Assembly: GCA_019694875.1 (NCBI GenBank)
Contig: JAIBBC010000001.1
Coordinates: forward strand, 1,247,501 to 1,311,500
DNA from: Cyclobacteriaceae bacterium
GTDB taxonomy: Bacteria; Bacteroidota; Bacteroidia; Cytophagales; Cyclobacteriaceae
DNA length: 64,000 nt
Direction of reading: 5' to 3'
Shown in pieces: positions 57,427 to 64,000 of this stretch. Below the pieces are notes generated by a model. The model saw nothing but the letters and a program-made list of their open reading frames with translations, did no database searches and was not told the DNA's origin. Position numbers and translations under genes: made by a program. Positions within the stretch are counted from its first letter, which is position 1. Every line of letters begins with the position of its first letter.

Positions 57427-57765
57427 TTACGCAAGTCGGAATTGCAAAGCAATTCTTGGAATCTGGTTGAAAAGCTGCGTGCGCATTTCGTTTGCTTCTT
57501 CAAGTGCACGTTTGCCGGCAGCGGTTAACAGAAAAATGCGCTTTCTGCGACCCCCGCGTTCATCGGTAGGCTCACTCATCTTCGATTTGAGAAAACCCTT
57601 CTCTTCCAAGCGGGTAAGTACGGCATGGACCGCACTGATGTTGAGGCTGCGGCCGGTCTGCTTTTCGATTTCATCCATCACGCCCACGCCATACGCTTCC
57701 GGGTACAAAATTCCCACGGTTAGCAATACAAGTTCTTCGAGTTCTCCGAGGTACGTTCCTTTCAT
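57427..57765 (-). CDS. PadR-family repressor
   Basis: A 112-residue winged-helix regulator. The start YLGELEELVLLTVGILYPEAYG, the segment ISAVHAVLTRLEEKGFLKS and the wing DERGGRRKRIFLLTAAGKRAL are typical of PadR proteins. It is 10 bases before the permease gene. A long palindrome in the gap upstream (57784-57827) is the likely operator for its own control. The inducer is unknown. Confidence 0.92.
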   Translation of the reverse strand: MKGTYLGELEELVLLTVGILYPEAYGVGVMDEIEKQTGRSLNISAVHAVLTRLEEKGFLKSKMSEPTDERGGRRKRIFLLTAAGKRALEEANEMRTQLFNQIPRIALQFRLA

Positions 57766-57783
57766 AGGTTCGGGGATTATTAG

Positions 57784-57827
57784 TTCTACAAACGTGAAAT
57801 TAATCGATATGTTTCATTTTTGTAGAA
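57784..57827. promoter_or_regulatory. Long near-palindrome before padR, probable operator
   Basis: Outer arms TTCTACAAA / TTTGTAGAA (nine of nine) and inner arms TGAAA / TTTCA (five of five), with a two-base mismatch between them and a 12-base centre holding ATCGAT. It lies 19 bases before the padR start and 48 bases before the GNAT gene start on the other side. The symmetry suits a dimeric repressor; the link to PadR is inference. Confidence 0.65.
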
Positions 57828-57874
57828 ATAATCTTGGGTGTGTCATGCACACCAAAGTTTGCTAGCTTGGGGGC

Positions 57875-58648
57875 ATGGCAGCCCTGACCGTGCACAAATG
57901 CGAATTATCGGAAATCGCTGATCTACGCGAGCAATTTCTGAAGGAGGCTGGATTTCAATTTATCCACAACAAATGCCATCAGTATGGCTGGGCCGATGTT
58001 TACCAGTTCACCGAAAACGGCTCAAAAATCGGCTACGGCTCCGTTTGGGGAAAGGACAATCGTCAGGACAGAGACACTATCTTCGAATTTTTTTTGATTC
58101 CTGCTTATCGTAATCACGCATCCAGAATTTTCAGGCGACTTGTAGAGGTTAGCAAAGCGTCATTCATGGAGTGTCAAACAAACGACAGCCTGCTGGCTGC
58201 TATGATGTTTGAACATGCGGAAGACATTCACGCGCAATCCATTTTATTTGAAGATCAGTCGCAAACAGACTTGCATCCTCATGGTATCATCTTTAGCAGA
58301 CAGCCATATGAGACCAACCATCCGGATGAGCGGGGAGGATATGTACTTGAGAAAAATGGCGAGGTAGTGGCAACGGGCGGGTTCTTTCTTAATTATAATT
58401 TCCCGTATGCCGACATATACATGGACGTACCGGAACCCCACCGCAATCAGGGCCTGGGCAGTTTTATCGTTCAGGAATTGAAGAAGGAAATTTATAAGAC
58501 GCAGCGTGTTCCTGCAGCGCGCTGCAACATCAAAAACACCATTTCACGGGCAACATTGGTCAAGGCCGGGTTTGAGCTCTGCGGATACCTGCTCGAAGGT
58601 TCGATCAAGAGGCAGCCGTTAATTGATTTACAATTGCCTGAAAATTAA
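57875..58648 (+). CDS. GNAT-family N-acetyltransferase
   Basis: A 257-residue protein. The C-terminal half is a GNAT domain with the acetyl-CoA loop in VPEPHRNQGLGSFIVQEL (residues about 190-207) and the NIKNTISRATLVKAGFE segment behind it. The N-terminal half looks like a degenerate second GNAT fold. The substrate is unknown. Its last 44 bases overlap the convergent kmo gene. It is divergent from padR across the palindrome. Confidence 0.85.
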   Translation: MAALTVHKCELSEIADLREQFLKEAGFQFIHNKCHQYGWADVYQFTENGSKIGYGSVWGKDNRQDRDTIFEFFLIPAYRNHASRIFRRLVEVSKASFMECQTNDSLLAAMMFEHAEDIHAQSILFEDQSQTDLHPHGIIFSRQPYETNHPDERGGYVLEKNGEVVATGGFFLNYNFPYADIYMDVPEPHRNQGLGSFIVQELKKEIYKTQRVPAARCNIKNTISRATLVKAGFELCGYLLEGSIKRQPLIDLQLPEN

Positions 58649-59939
58649 GCTGCTGCCAGCTATGCTCCAGGTTGGGAGTTTTCATCACCTCATCCATGAT
58701 TCGTTTTTGTTTCTGACCGGTGCGCAGCGCGTCCGAATACCGCATATTGTCCATGAATGTCACCATCGGATAAAGCGGAATCCATTTGTCGGGAAAGAGT
58801 TCGTAAAGTTTACCCTCGATCTTTTTACGAAGCAGGAAGTCCGCATCGGCAACGAGGTCGCGCATTTCAATGAAGTTATCCAGCGCAAGCTGGGCAATGG
58901 CATCGGCATCGGGCTTGCGTAACTGTTGAAACTCCGGAAGTACGGTAGTCCAGTTATCGTTATGCTGACTCAATAAATCGTTCAGAATCCTGCAATCTTC
59001 GAAACCCGCGTTCATGCCCTGGCCGTAGAACGGAACAATGCCGTGCGCAGCATCGCCAATCAGTAACGTATTATTACGGACCCACGGATAACATTTAATC
59101 GTCACCAGCGAGGAAGTGGGATTGGTGTTGAAATCTTCCAGTAATGTCGGCATCAGCTTTCGGGCATCCGGAAAGGTCTCTTCAAAAAATTTTTCCACAT
59201 CAGCGTTTGTCTTCAGCATGTCGAATGACGGGTTTCCGTCAAACGGAAAGAACAGCGTGCACGTGAAGCTTCCGTCCGGATTGGGTAATGCGATCATCAT
59301 GAAACTTTCGCGCGGCCAAATATGCAGGTAATTTTTTTCAAACTGAAAGGAACCGTTTGCGCCCGGAGGAATGTGAAGTTCCTTGTACCCGTGATGGATG
59401 TAATTCTGCTCGTAGTCGAACCGGTCGGTGAATTGAAACGATCCACGGACAGCGGAGAAAGCCCCGTCTGCACCAATGATCAAATCAAATGGTTCACCTG
59501 ATTTCCCTTCCACAAAAAGCTGAGTCTTTACAAAGTCAACTTTTTGAATCCGCTGATCGAACCAAAACTGAACACCGAGCCGTTCAGCCTCATTCATCAA
59601 CACAATATTCAGTCCGCTGCGCGACACCGAGTTGATAAACTGACCTTCCTTTCCATACGCGAACGAGCTGAGTTTCCCTTGCCGGTCGTGCATCATTCGC
59701 CCATGCATGGGAATGGCCACTTTTTTTAATTCATCCGCGAGACCGACTTCTTCCAGTGCTCGAATGCCGCGGTTGCTTAGCGCGAGGTTGATTGAACGAC
59801 CACCTTCCGCACCGCTTTTCCGCATGTCGTGCCTGCGCTCAAACACCGTAACATCGTAGCCTCTTTTTCTGAGGTAGATAGCGGCTAGGGAACCGACCAA
59901 ACCGGCTCCGGATATGGCAATTGTTTTTTTAGCACTCAT
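58605..59939 (-). CDS. kmo: Kynurenine 3-monooxygenase
   Basis: A 444-residue flavoprotein that hydroxylates kynurenine to 3-hydroxykynurenine with NADPH and O2. The FAD motif GAGLVGSLAA (10-19) opens the protein, the sugar-binding LIGDAAHGIVPFYGQGMNAG is the second FAD motif, and FFPFDGNPSFDML, typical of KMO, lies between. The ATG overlaps the kynureninase stop by four bases (59936-59939), so it is the last gene of the operon. Length agrees with bacterial KMO. Confidence 0.96.
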   Translation of the reverse strand: MSAKKTIAISGAGLVGSLAAIYLRKRGYDVTVFERRHDMRKSGAEGGRSINLALSNRGIRALEEVGLADELKKVAIPMHGRMMHDRQGKLSSFAYGKEGQFINSVSRSGLNIVLMNEAERLGVQFWFDQRIQKVDFVKTQLFVEGKSGEPFDLIIGADGAFSAVRGSFQFTDRFDYEQNYIHHGYKELHIPPGANGSFQFEKNYLHIWPRESFMMIALPNPDGSFTCTLFFPFDGNPSFDMLKTNADVEKFFEETFPDARKLMPTLLEDFNTNPTSSLVTIKCYPWVRNNTLLIGDAAHGIVPFYGQGMNAGFEDCRILNDLLSQHNDNWTTVLPEFQQLRKPDADAIAQLALDNFIEMRDLVADADFLLRKKIEGKLYELFPDKWIPLYPMVTFMDNMRYSDALRTGQKQKRIMDEVMKTPNLEHSWQQLNFQAIVNQLTAAS

Positions 59940-61204
59940 CGTAATGCTGTTCGGAAGATTTCAATAAAACGATACACATCTTCAAATGTATTGTATAACG
60001 GAACAGGCGCAACGCGGATTACATTGGGTTCGCGCCAATCGGCAATCACACCTGCTTTGGTCAGCGCATTGAATACTTTTTTCCCTTTCTGTTTCATATA
60101 GATTGAAAGCTGGCAACCGCGTTCAGTTTTATTGGAAGGAGTGAGGATGCGAAACATTGTTCCGGTTGAATCAATTTGGTTTAACAAAAATTCAAGGTAG
60201 CCGGTGAGTTGTTTGCTTTTGTTAACCAGGTTTTTCATCCCGGCCTCCTGAAAAATCTCCAGTGATGCCAGTAATGCTGCTCCGGGAAGTACCGGGAAGT
60301 TCGACAACTGCCAGCCATCCACTCCGGACATGGGCTGAAAACCTTTCTTCATCTGAAAGCGCTCCTTTTCATTGTGACCCCACCATCCTGCAAAGCGCAA
60401 CAGTTCGGGATTGTTTGCGTGACGTTCATGGACAAAAGCACCGGCTACTGCTCCGGGACCGGCATTCAGGTATTTATAGCTGCACCACACGGCAAAGTCT
60501 ACATTATCACGATGCAGGTTGAGCGGAACATTGCCAACCGCATGCGCTAAGTCGAAACCTACACGCGCGCCTGCGCTGTGGCCGGCTTCGGTAATTTTTT
60601 TAATGTTGAAGAACTGACCGGTATAATATTGAACGCCTCCGATGATAACGAGAGCAAGCTGATCTTTATGCTGATCGATAGCTGCCAGAATATCCTCTGT
60701 GCGCAAGGTGTACTCACCTTCGCGCGGCTTCAGCTCAATGATTGCGTCTTCCGGCTTAAAGCCGTGCAGCTTCACCTGCGAATCGAACGCGTATTGGTCG
60801 GAAGAAAACGGACCCGTCTCTGTTAAAATCTTAAATCGTGTGGATGTTGGTCGATAAAACGTGACCAGCATCAAATGAAGATTTACAGTAAGGTGATTCA
60901 TCGCCACTACCTCCGATGGTTTTGCCCCGGTAAGTGCCGCCAGACCTTTCTTGGTGAACTTATGATAATAGAGCCACGGCCTGCGCGAATGAAGGTGACC
61001 TTCCACCCCAAGTGTTGCCCAATCGTCAAGCTCTTCGGTAACGAACTTTTTGGTCGACTTGGGTTGTAATCCCAGCGAGTTGCCCGTAAAATAGATGGAG
61101 GTTTTGCCGTTTACTTTCGGAATGCTGAACAGGTTTCTGAATTTCTTTAGCGGATCTTTCTTATCCAGCTTTTTGGCAAAGGCAAGCGAATTTTCGAATT
61201 GCAT
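59936..61204 (-). CDS. kynU: Kynureninase
   Basis: A 422-residue PLP enzyme that cuts 3-hydroxykynurenine to 3-hydroxyanthranilate and alanine. The PLP lysine is Lys244 in WCSYKYLNAGPGA; GNSLGLQPK and the MNHLTVNLHL segment belong to the active site. The ATG at 61204 is chosen (MQFENSLAFAKKLD); a TTG two codons further up could also serve. It is 21 bases behind the DinB gene and overlaps kmo by four. Confidence 0.96.
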   Translation of the reverse strand: MQFENSLAFAKKLDKKDPLKKFRNLFSIPKVNGKTSIYFTGNSLGLQPKSTKKFVTEELDDWATLGVEGHLHSRRPWLYYHKFTKKGLAALTGAKPSEVVAMNHLTVNLHLMLVTFYRPTSTRFKILTETGPFSSDQYAFDSQVKLHGFKPEDAIIELKPREGEYTLRTEDILAAIDQHKDQLALVIIGGVQYYTGQFFNIKKITEAGHSAGARVGFDLAHAVGNVPLNLHRDNVDFAVWCSYKYLNAGPGAVAGAFVHERHANNPELLRFAGWWGHNEKERFQMKKGFQPMSGVDGWQLSNFPVLPGAALLASLEIFQEAGMKNLVNKSKQLTGYLEFLLNQIDSTGTMFRILTPSNKTERGCQLSIYMKQKGKKVFNALTKAGVIADWREPNVIRVAPVPLYNTFEDVYRFIEIFRTALR

Positions 61205-61225
61205 GCACAATATTAAACAATCTCA

Positions 61226-61747
61226 TTATTCGAGATTGCTCCGCACCTGCTTTTCGTGATGACCCGCGTGGTAGATGGTGAAATAAATCATTTCGCGAAG
61301 GGTGAGCTTGCCCAGCAGCGGATGGGGGAGCAGGAGCACATCCAGTTGTTCTTCTGAATACCCCGCTATTTTTTTCGCCAGTGCGGAAACAGTGCCGTCC
61401 AGTTTTTGAAACAATGCTTCACGCTGATGCAGGTGAACCAATTCCGGAGTAAATCTGCGGGAAGCGCGCCCACCCTGACGCAATTTTTCCTGGTATTTGA
61501 TAACAAGTTCATCAAATGTTCGCGAAGGGCGATTGGCCTTTCCAAACAGTAATCTAACGACAGGCCGTGGTAGTGAAAATGCCAGGGTTACGGGAGAAAC
61601 CGCTTTAACAATGTGTTCCAGTTGTTGGCCAGCACTCCACTTGCTATCAACGGATTTAGTGAAGTCACCATCCGACACGTTGCAAATAGTCGTCATGAAA
61701 TGCGCATGACTTTCTTTCAGCTTGTGTTGCAACTCCGGAATCTTCAT
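61226..61747 (-). CDS. DinB-superfamily protein in the kynurenine operon
   Basis: A 173-residue four-helix-bundle protein of the DinB/DUF664 (metal-dependent hydrolase or thiol-transferase) superfamily. Metal-binding His residues are seen in GQQLEHIVKAV and YHAGHHEKQV. Its function is unknown, but it stands between the HAAO and kynureninase genes (2 and 21 bases away), so it may act in this pathway, for example on a reactive intermediate (inference from position only). Confidence 0.85.
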   Translation of the reverse strand: MKIPELQHKLKESHAHFMTTICNVSDGDFTKSVDSKWSAGQQLEHIVKAVSPVTLAFSLPRPVVRLLFGKANRPSRTFDELVIKYQEKLRQGGRASRRFTPELVHLHQREALFQKLDGTVSALAKKIAGYSEEQLDVLLLPHPLLGKLTLREMIYFTIYHAGHHEKQVRSNLE

Positions 61748-61749
61748 GC

Positions 61750-62280
61750 TTATACAAATTTCGGATCAGCTTCCATTACGGTTCCGCATTTCTTGCAGGT
61801 TCGAAGTTCTTTTGAGCCGTAGAAGTCACGGAAACGCGGGAGAAAGTCTTTCTCGATATTCTCGAGGTGAAATTTATATTCGTGAAGTTTGTTGTTGCAG
61901 TTTTCACAGAACCACATCAGCCGGTCTTCAAACGAAGGATTTTCACGTTTGCATTCGATCACCAGACCGATGGTGTTCGCGGGGCGTTCCGGGCGGTGTG
62001 GAGTGTTTGCGGGAAGCAGGAACATGTCGCCTTCGTTGATTTTCATGTCAACCGGTTTTCCATCTTCCTGGATGCGGACGTTAATGCTGCCTTCCACCTG
62101 ATAGAATAGTTCTTCTGTTTGATTGAAGTGGTAGTCTTTCCGGGCATTGGGTCCGCCCACAATCATCACGATATAATCGCCTGCATCGGCATACAGGTTT
62201 TTATTTCCGACAGGAGGCTTCAACAGATCGCGGTTATCGTTGATCCATTGTTTGAGATTGAACGGTTTGCGGATGGCCAT
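61750..62280 (-). CDS. nbaC: 3-hydroxyanthranilate 3,4-dioxygenase
   Basis: A 176-residue cupin that opens the ring of 3-hydroxyanthranilate to 2-amino-3-carboxymuconate semialdehyde. Iron ligands His51, Glu57 and His95 and the substrate Arg47 and Arg99 stand at the same numbers as in the well-studied Cupriavidus enzyme. The C-terminal rubredoxin-like site Cys125, Cys128, Cys162 and Cys165 is complete, as in the bacterial dimeric form. The ATG at 62280 is preferred to the TTG at 62289. It is 2 bases before the DinB gene. Confidence 0.97.
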   Translation of the reverse strand: MAIRKPFNLKQWINDNRDLLKPPVGNKNLYADAGDYIVMIVGGPNARKDYHFNQTEELFYQVEGSINVRIQEDGKPVDMKINEGDMFLLPANTPHRPERPANTIGLVIECKRENPSFEDRLMWFCENCNNKLHEYKFHLENIEKDFLPRFRDFYGSKELRTCKKCGTVMEADPKFV

Positions 62281-62302
62281 AAAATTCAAAAATATGAGTA
62301 AG

Positions 62303-63325
62303 CTACTTTAATTTTTGTTGAAGAATAACATCAATTTCTTTAATCGTGCGATTGACTTCTAAAATGTTCCCGGTCTCGTCAACCAAATAACTAAAAGGGA
62401 TAGCCTGAATGCCAAGTTCATTTATTGTTTTGCTTTCCGTATCCAGCAAATTTTCCCAGGAAAGGCCATCTTTCACGATAGCGTTAAGCCACGCAATTTT
62501 ATCCTTATCAATGGAGATACTTATAACGGTGAAATTTTTTCCCTCATATTTATTTTGGAGCTTTATCAAGTCGGGATGCTTCGCTCTGCAGGGCCCACAC
62601 CAGGATGCCCAAAAGTCAAACAGGACAATTTTTCCCATAAATGTTTTTGACTTAACAAGCTGCTCGTATTGATTCGGTAATTCGAAAGCGAGAAAACGTT
62701 CCCCTCTTCCATACTGCACCATGGTGCTAAGGCCTGTTTTTACCATCCCGATGTCGTAAGTGTGCATTGCGCTTGTGTCGAGTAGGGCATATAATTCTTT
62801 GAACTCGGCATAAGAATAGATCGGATTGTTTGTTGCCAAGTCGCCTAAAATCCAGCCTGTTACAGGTGAAGTAGGATTTTGGGTAAACATCCGCTTGAGT
62901 TCCATGAAGCGCAGTTCGTTGAAGTCCTCTTTTTCACGATTCTCACTACAGAAGGACCGATAATGGTCAAGAATTTTTTGAGAATAAGAGCCCGAAATAT
63001 TTGTAACGCGATACAGGTTGATCTGCTGATCTTTTTGAATCGTTGTGCTGAAATCGCCTTCCATGGTTATTGCACTGTTTTCTAAAAAGAGCCAAACAAT
63101 ATTGGCGTAAGGTCTTAAGTTCAACCAAGCCTTAACAGGTTTATCGACTCTGCCAATGAACCTGAAAGAGTTGTTTTGTACCAGTGCGCTATCCTTAACT
63201 TTTCCGTAAGACAAATATATATATCCGGAATAGTTCCCACGTATAGTGCCGTTTAAAACGTAACCCCCCTCTGCCAGTGATAGCGTGGCAACTGCAGAAA
63301 ACGCAAGAATCAGAATGAATTTCAT
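62303..63325 (-). CDS. TlpA-like disulfide reductase with DUF4369-type N-terminus
   Basis: A 340-residue secreted protein (signal peptide 1-18). The N-terminal beta-rich part (GYVLNGTIRGNYSGYIYLSYG) resembles DUF4369; the C-terminal thioredoxin fold has WASWCGPCRAKHPD. Many Bacteroidota have such proteins. The frame runs 85 codons further up without similarity, and ATG 63325 is chosen because it gives the signal peptide. It lies 22 bases before the dioxygenase gene on the same strand and may be the first gene of that transcript, though a -7-like TATTTTTG at 62287-62294 (minus) could give the latter its own start. Confidence 0.85.
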   Translation of the reverse strand: MKFILILAFSAVATLSLAEGGYVLNGTIRGNYSGYIYLSYGKVKDSALVQNNSFRFIGRVDKPVKAWLNLRPYANIVWLFLENSAITMEGDFSTTIQKDQQINLYRVTNISGSYSQKILDHYRSFCSENREKEDFNELRFMELKRMFTQNPTSPVTGWILGDLATNNPIYSYAEFKELYALLDTSAMHTYDIGMVKTGLSTMVQYGRGERFLAFELPNQYEQLVKSKTFMGKIVLFDFWASWCGPCRAKHPDLIKLQNKYEGKNFTVISISIDKDKIAWLNAIVKDGLSWENLLDTESKTINELGIQAIPFSYLVDETGNILEVNRTIKEIDVILQQKLK

Positions 63326-63361
63326 AAACGTGCCTGACGTTTGGTAACTAACGTGCCAGTT

Positions 63362-63391
63362 AAAATTACAAACGTTTGACGTTGTAATTTT
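63362..63391. promoter_or_regulatory. Inverted repeat between the TlpA-like and SDR genes
   Basis: AAAATTACAA (63362-63371) and TTGTAATTTT (63382-63391) are perfect ten-base arms; inside, CGT and ACG can pair round TTG with one base bulged. The word CAAACGTTTG (63369-63378) is itself a perfect palindrome. It stands 36 bases before the TlpA-like ATG and 22 before the SDR ATG. A shared operator is the most likely reading. Confidence 0.6.
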
Positions 63392-63413
63392 TATATTTAA
63401 GGAATTATTAAAT

Positions 63414-64000
63414 ATGAATCTTGATTTAACCGGAAAAAGAGCGGTTGTGTGCGGCAGCACGCAAGGCATTGGAAAAGCATCAGCCATTGAACTGGCATTG
63501 ATGGGTGCAGACGTGACCCTGATTGCGCGCGATGAACAAAAACTTAAAGCTGTTGTGCAAGAACTTCCCGGAAACGGCAAGCATAATTATCTGGTGGCAG
63601 ATTTTTCTTCACCGGAAGCATTAAAGCAAAAGATTACAGAGTTCGCAGCGAAAAATGTTGTTCATATTTTGATCAATAACACGGGCGGCCCTCCGGGCGG
63701 ACAAGCCATTGACGCCCAGACAGAGGATTTTGTAAAAGCGTTTTCCAGTCATTTGCTGTGCAATCAAATTCTTGTACAGGCTGTTGTTCCATCAATGAAA
63801 AAGGAAAAATTCGGAAGAATTGTTAACATCATTTCAACATCTGTGAAAATTCCGATTCGCGGATTGGGTGTGTCGAATACCATTCGCGGTGCGGTAGCCA
63901 ACTGGTCGAAAACACTTTCGCTTGAGCTCGCGCCTTTCGGCATTACCGTTAACAATGTACTTCCCGGAGCAACGATGACCGGCCGGCTTGAACAGATCAT
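63414..64000 (+). CDS. SDR-like protein lacking the catalytic Tyr-Lys, cut by window end
   Basis: The first 195 codons of a short-chain dehydrogenase-type protein. The N-terminal nucleotide-binding segment reads CGSTQGIGKAS instead of the plain TGxxxGIG, the NNTGG element of the central strand is kept, and IISTSVK holds the Ser. Where YxxxK is expected the sequence is S-N-T-I-R (in GLGVSNTIRGAVANW), so both the Tyr and Lys are replaced. This agrees with the BKR-like divergent SDR subgroup. It is divergent from the kynurenine transcript across an inverted repeat and may begin a second part of the pathway cluster. The end lies outside the window. Confidence 0.88.
   Translation, partial: MNLDLTGKRAVVCGSTQGIGKASAIELALMGADVTLIARDEQKLKAVVQELPGNGKHNYLVADFSSPEALKQKITEFAAKNVVHILINNTGGPPGGQAIDAQTEDFVKAFSSHLLCNQILVQAVVPSMKKEKFGRIVNIISTSVKIPIRGLGVSNTIRGAVANWSKTLSLELAPFGITVNNVLPGATMTGRLEQI

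Noticed and set aside
63326-63580. 85-codon N-terminal extension of the TlpA-like protein
   Set aside because: It runs across the divergent SDR gene and its promoter area, and the shorter start gives a good signal peptide.

Overview
The window is a 64 kb piece of a chromosome from a member of the Bacteroidota, most probably of the order Cytophagales. Supporting this are the Bacteroidota-type domains (DUF4199, DUF5687, DUF3667, Rossmann plus DUF2520, DUF4369-type TlpA), the eukaryote-like long IleS, the dGTPase and GlmM types, sparse Shine-Dalgarno sequences, and a few TAnnTTTG-type -7 elements. Genus cannot be fixed from sequence reading alone. It is mostly ordinary housekeeping DNA with short gaps (none over 300 bases) and little mobile DNA; I see no CRISPR array, prophage, insertion sequence or tRNA.

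Layout. 1-2330: the 3' two thirds of a 23S rRNA gene, a 5S rRNA gene and a terminator (the end of an rRNA operon). 2408-12962: a tightly packed minus-strand series. It starts at the right with a nucleotide-sugar block (UDP-glucuronate 4-epimerase-like, UDP-HexNAc 6-dehydrogenase, galE, wbpE, wbpD, wbpB, a second DegT aminotransferase, a WecA/MraY-like initiating transferase) and continues into pheS, a 3-hydroxyacyl-CoA dehydrogenase and a degenerate Rieske-like lipoprotein. Together the dehydrogenase, WbpB, WbpE and WbpD would make UDP-2,3-diacetamido-2,3-dideoxyglucuronic acid for a surface polysaccharide. 13066-17655: plus-strand cytochrome c maturation genes ccmB-C-D-E-F; CcmE carries Cys rather than His at the heme-binding site, and there is no ccmA here.

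17678-27480: DUF4199 protein, a membrane-anchored LuxR-type regulator, a secreted thioredoxin, an ABC ATPase with a DUF5687 permease, an APC amino-acid permease, lspA and ileS. 27637-30334: a small accessory stretch with three unrecognised envelope proteins and a PIN-domain toxin-antitoxin pair. 30355-43061 (minus): MMPL/RND exporter, dGTPase, scramblase-like protein, MtfA-type peptidase, glyS, CPA2 antiporter with a C-terminal USP-like region, DUF2306 membrane protein, WG-repeat lipoprotein, mazG. 43175-47464 (plus): glmM, cysteine desulfurase, DUF2520 protein, DUF3667 protein. 47465-54806: M28 peptidase with PDZ, a 7TM-AraC regulator, a TPR protein, Xaa-Pro aminopeptidase, OsmC protein, a small secreted protein, an MltF-like lytic transglycosylase.

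54816-64000: an orphan FtsX/MacB-type permease with its PadR regulator, a GNAT protein, then a kynurenine-pathway operon on the minus strand (TlpA-like protein, 3-hydroxyanthranilate dioxygenase, DinB protein, kynureninase, kynurenine 3-monooxygenase) and a divergent SDR-like gene cut by the window end. The genes convert kynurenine to 2-amino-3-carboxymuconate semialdehyde, either for NAD synthesis or tryptophan breakdown; the tryptophan dioxygenase and formamidase lie elsewhere.

The most interesting signals are non-coding or in degenerate enzymes: a long near-palindrome in front of padR, an inverted repeat between the TlpA gene and the SDR gene, a tandem heptamer repeat inside ileS, twin terminators upstream of dgt, the SDR without its catalytic Tyr/Lys, and the Rieske-like lipoprotein lacking cluster ligands. 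I found no clear new defence or mobile system.
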